NCBI RefSeq assembly: GCF_034180645.1
Contig: NZ_JAXFNY010000006.1
Span: 62,001-126,000, forward strand
DNA: 64,000 nt
Origin: Mobiluncus sp034180645
Lineage (GTDB): Bacteria > Actinomycetota > Actinomycetes > Actinomycetales > Actinomycetaceae
Direction: 5' to 3'
Shown: positions 37,768 through 44,277 of the stretch, one piece after another
How positions within the stretch are numbered: the stretch's first letter is position 1
How the letters are laid out: each line of letters begins with the position of its first letter
Notes under the pieces: model-generated
Database searches by the model: none
Seen by the model: the letters and a program-made list of their open reading frames with translations, nothing else
Told to the model about the DNA's origin: nothing
Position numbers and translations under genes: made by a program

Positions 37768-38757
37768 TTAATCCTGCACGTAACCGACAGGAGGTTCGGC
37801 TCCTGCGCGCTCGGCGGCAATGAGCTTTGGGCTGCCCTCGGCGTCTGAGATTACGTGAACAATCAAGGATTCCCCGGTTTCCAGAGGCACCAGGGTTTCT
37901 TCTAAGAAGTCGTTACCCAAAGCCCGAATCAGCGGAATCAGGACGGGAGCGTGGGAACACAGGGCAGTTGGGCCTTCCGTCAGCGCCGCCTTGAGCTGTG
38001 TACGCAACAGTTCCAAGCCGCCATAAGGATTGGCGGCAAAGCCGTCCTCGCTCAACACATCCGGGTATTCACACCTAATCCCGCTAGCTTTCAAGTACGG
38101 GCGTACCGTTTGCTCGCAACGCTTCCACGGCGAACAATACAGCCGAGAAATCCCGAATGCACTCAAGGTGGAGGCCAATGCCGCGGCCTGGTGCTTACCA
38201 CGTTTTTTCAAGGGACGCAGCGAATCATCGGTCTTCCACTTCAGTCGATTCTTGGCTTTTCCGTGGCGAACCAACATGACTGGAGTCGAGTCACCCCACC
38301 CCTGCGACAGACATTGCTCCGCGTGTGCTACCAGATTGCGGTCGTATTCTTGAGTCAAAAGCTCCTGCGCTTGGGCCTGGTCGACCCAACGGGTTTCGTT
38401 TATCTCATATGGCGAGGCCGGTTCCGCATAGGAGCGGGCCAGTATCGCCGCGCTGTGGCGCACCTGAGCCAACCAGTACGTCACCTGTTTCTCGGCACCC
38501 TCCACCGGGTAAGTCGTGACCCCAAGCTGGGGGCCCAGGCAAACCTGAACTCCCGTCTCCTCGGCGATTTCACGTACCGCACAAGCAGGTAGCAGTTCGC
38601 CGAGTTCCAGTTTTCCCTTTGGTAGGGACCAGTCGTCGTACTTTGGCCGGTGGACGACCAAAAATTCATAAGGGGTTTGGGTGGGTGTCCCCTCCAAGGC
38701 AGGACGAACTTCCCCACCGCGCCAAACCACCCCGCCGGCAGCTAAAACTTTGCTCAT
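37768..38757 (-). CDS. mutT1: MutT1-type Nudix hydrolase fused to histidine phosphatase
   Basis: 329 residues, two domains. The Nudix box lies at 48-70 (GKLELGEL ... VREIAEETGV, all catalytic residues present). A histidine phosphatase domain begins with VMLVRHGKAKNR (RHG motif) and continues with the second catalytic-His region CSHAPVLIPLI. Mycobacterial MutT1 has the same layout and hydrolyses 8-oxo-(d)GTP, 8-oxo-GDP and diadenosine polyphosphates. It is next to ppk1, as in Mycobacterium tuberculosis. ATG 38757; upstream GGGAAGTG. Substrate choice is inferred from the family. Confidence 0.88.
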   Translation of the reverse strand: MSKVLAAGGVVWRGGEVRPALEGTPTQTPYEFLVVHRPKYDDWSLPKGKLELGELLPACAVREIAEETGVQVCLGPQLGVTTYPVEGAEKQVTYWLAQVRHSAAILARSYAEPASPYEINETRWVDQAQAQELLTQEYDRNLVAHAEQCLSQGWGDSTPVMLVRHGKAKNRLKWKTDDSLRPLKKRGKHQAAALASTLSAFGISRLYCSPWKRCEQTVRPYLKASGIRCEYPDVLSEDGFAANPYGGLELLRTQLKAALTEGPTALCSHAPVLIPLIRALGNDFLEETLVPLETGESLIVHVISDAEGSPKLIAAERAGAEPPVGYVQD

Positions 38758-38878
38758 TCACTTCCCTTTTCTGTCCACCCAACCTTGCAAATCTCACCGA
38801 CCAGGCTTTTCCGTACCGTTCCGACACGGTCTAGCCTGGCTCATTACGTCACAACTCGGATACCGCGTCACGTCGACC

Positions 38879-41353
38879 TCAATTCCGGGAGACACCGCCA
38901 CGTCCCGACACGCGCGAGGAGGCGCGGCTCATCAAGGTTTCCTGGATGTCCTCCAGACGCAACCCAGCCTCATTCGTATTGACTCGCACCCACTGCTGGT
39001 CGGGCATCAACCGCCACGAAGCGGTAGTGTCTGCCATGCCGTGTTTGACCAGATCAACCAAATATTGAATCTGTTCCGGGTCCACAATTTTCACCAGCGC
39101 CTCGACGCGGCGATCCAAGTTACGGTGCATCAGGTCCGCGGACCCAATCCAGACTTCCGGATCCCCATCGTTCTTAAACGCATAGACTCGCGAATGCTCC
39201 AGGAATCGTCCCAAGATAGAAACGACCCGAATGTTATCGCTGAGGCCGGGGATACCTGGCTTAATGGAACAAATGCCGCGAACCTGAATCATCACCGGAA
39301 CCCCCGCTTGGGAAGCCCGGTAGAGTGCGTCCGTCAGGCGTTCGTCCACAATCGAGTTGATTTTGAACAGGATTTCCGCTTTCTTACCCGCTTTCTTGTT
39401 AGCAATTTCGCGGTTAATCCGCTCAATCAAGCCATCACGAATGGAGCGGGGCGCGACCAGCAAACGGTGGAAAGACGAACGCGGCGCGTATCCGCTGAGC
39501 TGGTTGAACAAACGCGTCAGGTCCTGGGCAACCTCGCGGTCATCGGTCAGCAGACCCAGGTCCTCGTACCCGCGAGCTGTCTTGGGGTGATAGTTGCCGG
39601 TACCAACGTGGCAGTAGCGATGCAGCCCATCGGGTTCTTGACGTACCACCAGGCACAGCTTACAGTGAGTCTTGAGACCGACCAGACCGTAAACCACGTG
39701 AACCCCAGCGCGTTCCATCTTGCGAGCCCAGCCGATATTGGCTTCCTCATCGAAACGCGCTTTAATCTCGACGATGGCCACGACCTGTTTACCGGCGCGA
39801 GCCGCGTCAATCAGGGCCTGAACAATAGGGGAATCGCCAGAAGTACGGTACAGGGTCTGTTTGATTGCCAAAACGTTCGGATCTTGAGCGGCTTGCACGA
39901 TGAATTGCTGCACCGAGGTGGCGAAAGAATCATACGGAAGGTGTATCAGCACATCGTGATTACGAATGGAGCTGAAAATATCCGCGGTTTTCGATGATTC
40001 TTTTTCGGCCAGCCCGGCCGGGGTCACGGGAACATAGGGAGGATATTTGAGTTGGGGAATATCCAGATCATGCAGGTCGTTGAGACCGCGTAAGTCCAGC
40101 GGCGCGGGGAGCCGGAACACGTCGGAAGTCCCGATTTCGAGGTTTTCTTTTAAGAAGTCCAGCAGGAACGCCGGCATGGATTCTGCCACTTCCAGACGTA
40201 CCGCCGGCCCGAAACGCCGTTTCGCGAGTTCGGATTCCATTGCGGTCAAAATATTTTCCGCATCGTCTTCCTCGACTTCCAAATCTTCGTTACGGGTCAC
40301 CCTGAACTCGTGGGCTTCTTTAATTTCCATACCGGGGAACAAATGGTCCAGGTGCGCAGAAATAATCTGTTCGATAGGCACGAAATGGACCTTTTCTCCC
40401 GCCAGAATTACACTGGAGGGGTCATTTTCGACCCCGTTTTCGGTCACTGCCACGAAACGCGGCAGGATGGGCGGCACCTTAATCCGAGCAAAGTGTTCTT
40501 TGCCGGTGTTGGGGTTGCGCACAATTATCGCCAGGTTCAGCGACAGCCCAGTGATGTATGGGAAAGGGTGCGATGGGTCTACTGCCAGCGGCGACAGGAT
40601 AGGAAACACCTGGTTGCGGAAGTAGCGGTGCAGGATTTCGTGATGGGTTTCGTTCAGGCTATCCCAGTCGGTGATGACCAAACCAGCTTTATCCAAGGCC
40701 GGGCGAATCTCGTCTTGGAAATAACGGTAGACGTTACCGGTCATCTCATGAGAGCGACGGCTGATTTCGCCCTCCAGCTGACGCGGTGTCAACCCCGAAG
40801 CGGACACTGTCGCGAACCCAGCGGCGATGCGGCGCTTCAGACCCGCGACACGCACCATATAGAACTCGTCCAAGTTGGAACAATAGATAGTCAAGAACCA
40901 CGCCCGCTCCAACAGGTGCAGGCGGGGGTCTTGGGCCTGCTCAAACACGCGTTGGTTAAAGGCTAGCCAGGACAACTCTCGGTCGGCGAAGCGTCCTTTG
41001 GGTAGCTTCTGCAGTCCGTCGGGAGTCAGTCCGTCTTCTTTCTTAAGCTCCAGGGGCTTGTGGTCGGATTTCTTTGATGATTTGTTCTTTTTGACCTTCG
41101 AGCCCAAGGCGTCCGCACGAGCAATCACTACCGAGTCGGGCAGTTGTTCCTCTCGGTGGGTGTCTGGTTCCGTGAAGTCCGCGTCATCGTATTCTTGGGA
41201 ACCACCTGAGCTGAGATCTTTTTTCGGGAACAATTCCTCGGCGGTAGCTCCCTCGAAAAGGGATTTCTTTGCTTCCCCGGGCAAGGGATGAGGAGTCGGA
41301 ACTCCTGTCTCATTGTTTTTCTGTGTATCTTGGTTTTCCTGGTTCTCAGACAC
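38879..41353 (-). CDS. ppk1: Polyphosphate kinase 1
   Basis: Polymerises the ATP gamma-phosphate into polyphosphate. About 824 residues from GTG 41353 (AGGGG eight bases upstream); an in-frame TTG five codons earlier is less likely. A ~125-residue acidic/charged N-terminal extension precedes the core. Core motifs: DRELSWLAFNQRVFEQAQD, the catalytic-His region CHVGTGNYHPKTA, and the C-terminal phospholipase D-like half with VYAFKNDGDPEVWIGSADLM. It is 121 bp upstream of mutT1 on the same strand. Confidence 0.95.
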   Translation of the reverse strand: MSENQENQDTQKNNETGVPTPHPLPGEAKKSLFEGATAEELFPKKDLSSGGSQEYDDADFTEPDTHREEQLPDSVVIARADALGSKVKKNKSSKKSDHKPLELKKEDGLTPDGLQKLPKGRFADRELSWLAFNQRVFEQAQDPRLHLLERAWFLTIYCSNLDEFYMVRVAGLKRRIAAGFATVSASGLTPRQLEGEISRRSHEMTGNVYRYFQDEIRPALDKAGLVITDWDSLNETHHEILHRYFRNQVFPILSPLAVDPSHPFPYITGLSLNLAIIVRNPNTGKEHFARIKVPPILPRFVAVTENGVENDPSSVILAGEKVHFVPIEQIISAHLDHLFPGMEIKEAHEFRVTRNEDLEVEEDDAENILTAMESELAKRRFGPAVRLEVAESMPAFLLDFLKENLEIGTSDVFRLPAPLDLRGLNDLHDLDIPQLKYPPYVPVTPAGLAEKESSKTADIFSSIRNHDVLIHLPYDSFATSVQQFIVQAAQDPNVLAIKQTLYRTSGDSPIVQALIDAARAGKQVVAIVEIKARFDEEANIGWARKMERAGVHVVYGLVGLKTHCKLCLVVRQEPDGLHRYCHVGTGNYHPKTARGYEDLGLLTDDREVAQDLTRLFNQLSGYAPRSSFHRLLVAPRSIRDGLIERINREIANKKAGKKAEILFKINSIVDERLTDALYRASQAGVPVMIQVRGICSIKPGIPGLSDNIRVVSILGRFLEHSRVYAFKNDGDPEVWIGSADLMHRNLDRRVEALVKIVDPEQIQYLVDLVKHGMADTTASWRLMPDQQWVRVNTNEAGLRLEDIQETLMSRASSRVSGRGGVSRN

Positions 41354-41449
41354 CTTATATCCCCTCAACTTTTTCGTTAATTTTGCTCAAGTATTGCCTG
41401 GTTGCACAGGTTTCTGTGCCGCCGCTGAGCGCGGCGCGCGGCGCAGTCG

Positions 41450-42085
41450 TCAATCCAAGCGGCCTTCGCGGTACATCGTCGCCGCATCTAGCAGTTCGTC
41501 GGCGGTAGCCAGCAAAGCGTTGTCCCGTAGGGTCACCGGGTTGGCCAGCACGTCCTGAGGATTTTCTTTCATCCAGACCGACTCGCTGGCTGCCAACACC
41601 CGCAGCACAGCTTGAGACGTATCCAGAAAATCGGCGAAATTACCGTCGAAACTGCCTCCCAAGATTTGTCCTAGCTGTTTTTTCCATCCCGGAAAATCCA
41701 AGGAATGAGCTCCTTCGATATCAAGGTGTTCAGACAGTCGCGGCGAATTCAAACCCTGCTTAAAGCGGGTATTCACGCCTTCGGGGTAACCTTTCACCCA
41801 CTGGTCTATCAGCAGCAGCCGCCACAAAACGCCCGGCAAGGTATTGACCGGGGAACGTGACCACAACTCAGCCAGTTCGTCTACGCCGTTATCCTGCATA
41901 TGCTTCAACAGGCGTTCCTTGGTTTCCGGATCGGGATCAGACCACTCCCCATTGGGGGATTTCACCAATATCCGGGCCGAGGTGTGGGCTGATTCGCTGG
42001 ACAGCGCCGGGTCTTCCTCGCCTTCCAAGTATTCCAAGGTCTCTGGTTCGATGATGGCCGGGCGTCGCGGTTTCCTGGTTTCCAT
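41450..42085 (-). CDS. Conserved actinobacterial protein of unknown function
   Basis: 211 residues, no signal peptide or membrane helix. The middle motif VDELAELWSRSPVNTLPGVL and the C-terminus DNALLATADELLDAATMYR recur in uncharacterised actinobacterial proteins that I recall being misnamed as RNA polymerase-related. The protein looks largely helical and acidic. ATG 42085 has GGGAGG upstream. It lies 96 bp upstream of ppk1, possibly in the same operon. No function is proposed. Confidence 0.7.
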   Translation of the reverse strand: METRKPRRPAIIEPETLEYLEGEEDPALSSESAHTSARILVKSPNGEWSDPDPETKERLLKHMQDNGVDELAELWSRSPVNTLPGVLWRLLLIDQWVKGYPEGVNTRFKQGLNSPRLSEHLDIEGAHSLDFPGWKKQLGQILGGSFDGNFADFLDTSQAVLRVLAASESVWMKENPQDVLANPVTLRDNALLATADELLDAATMYREGRLD

Positions 42086-42307
42086 GGTTCCTCCCTGTTC
42101 GATTCACTTTAATTATCCCCGTTCACCCGGGATTTTGTGTGGACTTGGTAACGCGGAAGGTATTTTCCCCACGAACCGTGCCTGACTGTAAAAAATGTGA
42201 CGAACCCCACTGACAGTTGCAGTGCCCGCACTAGAGGCGCAAATTAAGGCCGAATTTCGGGACAATCCGTTGCCGAGCCTGAGTTCCAGAATGAACCAGC
42301 CGCTCAG

Positions 42308-42337
42308 TTGTCGTTACGCAGACTTTTTACCTATAAT
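42308..42337 (+). promoter_or_regulatory. Promoter of tRNA-Lys
   Basis: TTGTCG (42308-42313), 18-bp spacer, TATAAT (42332-42337), nine bases before the tRNA 5' end. Confidence 0.7.
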
Positions 42338-42346
42338 CTTTCCTAC

Positions 42347-42419
42347 GGGCCTATAGCTCAGTTGGTAGAGCAGCGGACTTTTAATCCGTGGGTCGAGGGT
42401 TCGAGTCCCTCTGGGCCTA
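42347..42419 (+). tRNA. tRNA-Lys (anticodon TTT)
   Basis: 73 nt that fold as a full cloverleaf: acceptor GGGCCTA/TGGGCCT (two G-U pairs), D stem GCTC/GAGC, anticodon stem GCGGA/TCCGT with loop CTTTTAA (anticodon TTT), T stem GAGGG/CCCTC with loop TTCGAGT. Discriminator is A. The genomic CCA is absent (A is followed by CTT). Its 3' end is the target of an old integration event, described in separate entries. Confidence 0.96.
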
Positions 42420-42420
42420 C
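42404..42420 (+). repeat. att-like direct repeat, copy 1 (inside tRNA-Lys 3' end)
   Basis: AGTCCCTCTGGGCCTAC, the T-arm 3' side and acceptor strand of tRNA-Lys. It is repeated exactly at 42604-42620, 200 bp downstream, as expected for the attachment-site duplication left by a tRNA-targeting integrase. Confidence 0.7.
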
Positions 42421-42421
42421 T

Positions 42422-42460
42422 TGTTTGAGTGGGATGGGCTTTGCCCATCCCACTCAAACA
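42422..42460 (+). terminator. Perfect 18-bp hairpin after tRNA-Lys
   Basis: TGTTTGAGTGGGATGGGC, loop TTT, then its exact complement, followed by TTTAACGG. Two bases after the tRNA repeat, it probably terminates tRNA-Lys transcription. Confidence 0.65.
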
Positions 42461-42473
42461 TTTAACGGTTCTG

Positions 42474-42490
42474 GGGACTCGGACCCTCGA
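42474..42490 (-). repeat. Inverted copy of a tRNA T-arm
   Basis: GGGACTCGGACCCTCGA is the reverse complement of tRNA-Lys 42393-42409 at 16 of 17 positions. It may be part of a decayed tRNA or att segment carried by the lost element. No rest of a cloverleaf is visible around it. Confidence 0.45.
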
Positions 42491-42556
42491 CGCAGTCGCG
42501 CGCTGGCAGCGACCGCAGGGAGCATGAGTCAGCGCGTTACAGCGCGGAGGCGTTAA

Positions 42557-42580
42557 AAAACGGCACCGATGTGCCGTTTT
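42557..42580. terminator. Bidirectional terminator hairpin within the tRNA-Lys scar
   Basis: AAAACGGCAC, loop CGAT, GTGCCGTTTT: a perfect 10-bp stem with A- and T-tracts, able to act on both strands. No gene of the scar ends near it, so it is probably a leftover of the excised element. Confidence 0.6.
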
Positions 42581-42603
42581 AGCCGAAGCACCAAACAGAA
42601 AAA

Positions 42604-42620
42604 GTCCCTCTGGGCCTACC
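42604..42620 (+). repeat. att-like direct repeat, copy 2
   Basis: Exact 17-bp copy of 42404-42420 (tRNA-Lys 3' end). The 183 bp between copies contains only hairpins and the inverted T-arm copy, with no integrase, so any element has been deleted or replaced. Confidence 0.7.
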
Positions 42621-42646
42621 TTTGTGGGGTCGGGCGAGTTGGGCCT

Positions 42647-42784
42647 GACCCCCGGAAAGTGGACACATCGGGGGTGGTTATGCTGCGTGGGTCATTGTAG
42701 CTGATGTGAGGGTTTCAAACATGTCGGGGGTGAGGTAGTGGCACCAGGAGTGCCGCCTGCGCGTGTTGTAGCGCATGCACCCTG
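42647..42784 (-). mobile_element. IS3-family insertion sequence remnant
   Basis: On the minus strand 42678-42776 reads MR then YNTRRRHSWCHYLTPDMFE and ends in TAA. This is the conserved C-terminus of IS3-family OrfB transposases (YNxxRxHxxLxxxSPxxFE). The terminal sequence beginning TGACCCCCGGAAAGTGGACA at 42647 looks like the IS end. Everything upstream in the transposase (the DDE core) is missing: the reading frame breaks into unrelated sequence at about 42780. It is a fragment and cannot move. Confidence 0.65.
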
Positions 42785-42802
42785 ACTTTCTGGTCAGCGT
42801 TC

Positions 42803-43093
42803 GTGCTCTCGTTCCCGCACTTCACCCAAGACTCCATGTTTAGCCACGTGGCGAGTCAAAACCACACCGCGCTGTTCCTGCTGTCTTTCTTGGCGTTGGC
42901 AACCAACGCGGGACTGGCCATCTACCACGTGTGGAGGATTGTAAAGACAAAGCGCAATCCGTTCAAGACCGAGCTGTACGCGGATTTGCCGCAAAACGTT
43001 AAGATTATCCGCCGCACCGCGACTGATGAAGTCAAAGAGCGTATCGCAGCTCGTTTAGGAAAGACGCCACAGGAGCTGGGGTATCTGGACTAA
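42803..43093 (+). CDS. Small membrane protein, probably a 5'-truncated gene
   Basis: 96 residues if read from GTG 42803. One membrane helix (ALFLLSFLALATNAGLAIY) is followed by a cytoplasmic tail ending in ERIAARLGKTPQELGYLD. The open frame continues upstream through LTFWSAFV up to the IS3 remnant junction at about 42780, and there is no RBS or promoter for the GTG. The simplest reading is the C-terminal part of a larger membrane protein whose start was lost when the IS inserted or deleted. It is followed by a strong terminator, consistent with a once functional gene. The family is not recognised. Confidence 0.5.
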   Translation: MLSFPHFTQDSMFSHVASQNHTALFLLSFLALATNAGLAIYHVWRIVKTKRNPFKTELYADLPQNVKIIRRTATDEVKERIAARLGKTPQELGYLD

Positions 43094-43104
43094 CTAGGCT
43101 ATCC

Positions 43105-43145
43105 GTAACCGGTTCGAGGGCGCGCTCTCGAACCGGTTACATTTT
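43105..43145 (+). terminator. Strong intrinsic terminator
   Basis: GTAACCGGTTCGAG (43105-43118) / CTCGAACCGGTTAC (43127-43140), a perfect 14-bp stem with an eight-base loop, followed by ATTTTG. It ends the plus-strand fragment gene; the convergent nicotinamidase gene ends 38 bp away. Confidence 0.8.
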
Positions 43146-43182
43146 GCCCCCGAGATGCTCTCCGGCACAAAAAGCCAGAGGA

Positions 43183-43779
43183 TCAGTCCTCTTCTTTGAA
43201 AGCGTCAGCGCTAGGAATTTCGTCTACCCCGGCCTGCGCCATTTCTATGCGCGCAGCTTGACCGAGCTCAGCCGAAACCGGGACAGTGAGGTCCTCAAGA
43301 ACTCGTGTCGGCCAACCCAAATCTAGGGAATCCAGAGCGGTTTCCTTCACGCAGTGGGATTCCGCGATACCGACCACATCCACGTCGGTGATGTCGGCAC
43401 GACGCAAGATCTCTTCCAAGGTATCCCCCGCCTTGTTCACCCCTTCAAATCCTGAATAAGCAGCTGCGTACTGGCCTTTCTTAACGGAGTCGTCAAAAGG
43501 GAGGGCGGCAATGGCGTCGTGCAGTTCCGCCTGCGCCGTGCCCGCCACGCCGTGAGGCGGCCAGGTGTCGACGAAGTCAGGATGGTCGGAAAAATGTTCC
43601 CCCGGATTGATGTGCCAGTCCTGAGTGGTGACTATAATCTCGTATTCGTCCTCGTACTCGGTGACAAAGTCCGCAATCCGCTCCGCGACATCGTTACCGC
43701 CCACCACTCCTAAGGCTCCGCCCTCGCAAAAGGTCGGTTGGACATCAACAATCAGCAGTGCGCGTTTCATTTCGGCCAT
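43183..43779 (-). CDS. pncA: Nicotinamidase / isochorismatase-family amidohydrolase
   Basis: 198 residues. Catalytic triad residues are visible: Asp12 in LIVDVQPTF, Lys in SVKKGQY, Cys in AESHCVKETALD. The metal-binding DWHINPGEHFSDH (Asp, His, His) and WPPHGVAGTAQAELH are those of nicotinamidases, which deamidate nicotinamide in NAD salvage and activate pyrazinamide. ATG 43779 has GGAGG five bases upstream. It is a single-gene unit with a tRNA cluster upstream. Confidence 0.85.
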   Translation of the reverse strand: MAEMKRALLIVDVQPTFCEGGALGVVGGNDVAERIADFVTEYEDEYEIIVTTQDWHINPGEHFSDHPDFVDTWPPHGVAGTAQAELHDAIAALPFDDSVKKGQYAAAYSGFEGVNKAGDTLEEILRRADITDVDVVGIAESHCVKETALDSLDLGWPTRVLEDLTVPVSAELGQAARIEMAQAGVDEIPSADAFKEED

Positions 43780-43882
43780 AGTTCCTCCGTTGTTTTGGGG
43801 ATACCTCTATTATGACCTGGAACAGCCGTTAATCTAACCGAAGTGTAAAAACCAAAAGTCCCCGCTTTACGCGAGGATTTGG

Positions 43883-43955
43883 TGGCTCCGACCGGCGTCG
43901 ATCCGGTGACCTAACGATTTTCAGTCGTTCGCTCTGCCAACTGAGCTACAGAGCC
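43883..43955 (-). tRNA. tRNA-Phe (anticodon GAA)
   Basis: 73 nt. Acceptor GGCTCTG/CGGAGCC, D stem GCTC/GAGC, anticodon stem AACGA/TCGTT with loop CTGAAAA, T stem ACCGG/CCGGT. Discriminator A, and CCA is encoded. Last of a Glu-Asp-Phe cluster. Confidence 0.96.
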
Positions 43956-43990
43956 AACGTTCGTCTTAGCTTGTGGCCATCGACGAACTG

Positions 43991-44064
43991 CGACCCTGAC
44001 GGGACTTGAACCCGCGACCTCCGCCGTGACAGGGCGGCGCGCTAACCAACTGCGCTACAGGGCC
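43991..44064 (-). tRNA. tRNA-Asp (anticodon GTC)
   Basis: 74 nt. Acceptor GGCCCTG/CAGGGTC, D stem GCGC/GCGC, anticodon stem CCGCC/GGCGG with loop CTGTCAC, T stem GCGGG/CCCGT (one G-U). Discriminator G. Confidence 0.96.
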
Positions 44065-44094
44065 ATTCAAAGCGCAAACCCGAAGGTTTACATG

Positions 44095-44167
44095 TACTCC
44101 CAACGGGATTTGAACCCGTGTTGCCGCCGTGAAAGGGCGGAGTCCTAGGCCGCTAGACGATAGGAGC
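44095..44167 (-). tRNA. tRNA-Glu (anticodon TTC)
   Basis: 73 nt. Acceptor GCTCCTA/TGGGAGT, anticodon stem CCGCC/GGCGG with loop CTTTCAC, T stem ACGGG/CCCGT. First of the three-tRNA cluster, an order widely kept in Actinobacteria. Confidence 0.95.
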
Positions 44168-44265
44168 GTCGCCTAAGCCCAGGGGGCTAAGGACTTGAAA
44201 TAGTTTAGGTGAAAAAAGCCTAGAGTGCAAAACTTCGTCCCCCGGTCATCCCGAGCGCGATAACC

Positions 44266-44271
44266 TATGCT
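44266..44271 (+). promoter_or_regulatory. -10 element for a leaderless mRNA (MscS gene)
   Basis: TATGCT ends exactly six bases before the ATG at 44278, with no Shine-Dalgarno between. Confidence 0.5.
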
Positions 44272-44277
44272 AGAGAC

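Noticed and set aside
38681..39997. Plus-strand open frame of ~438 codons
   Set aside because: Antisense to the 3' half of ppk1 and the start of mutT1; no family resemblance.
42421..42640. Complete mobile element between the att-like repeats
   Set aside because: Only 183 bp, no integrase or cargo ORF; it is a scar, not an intact element.
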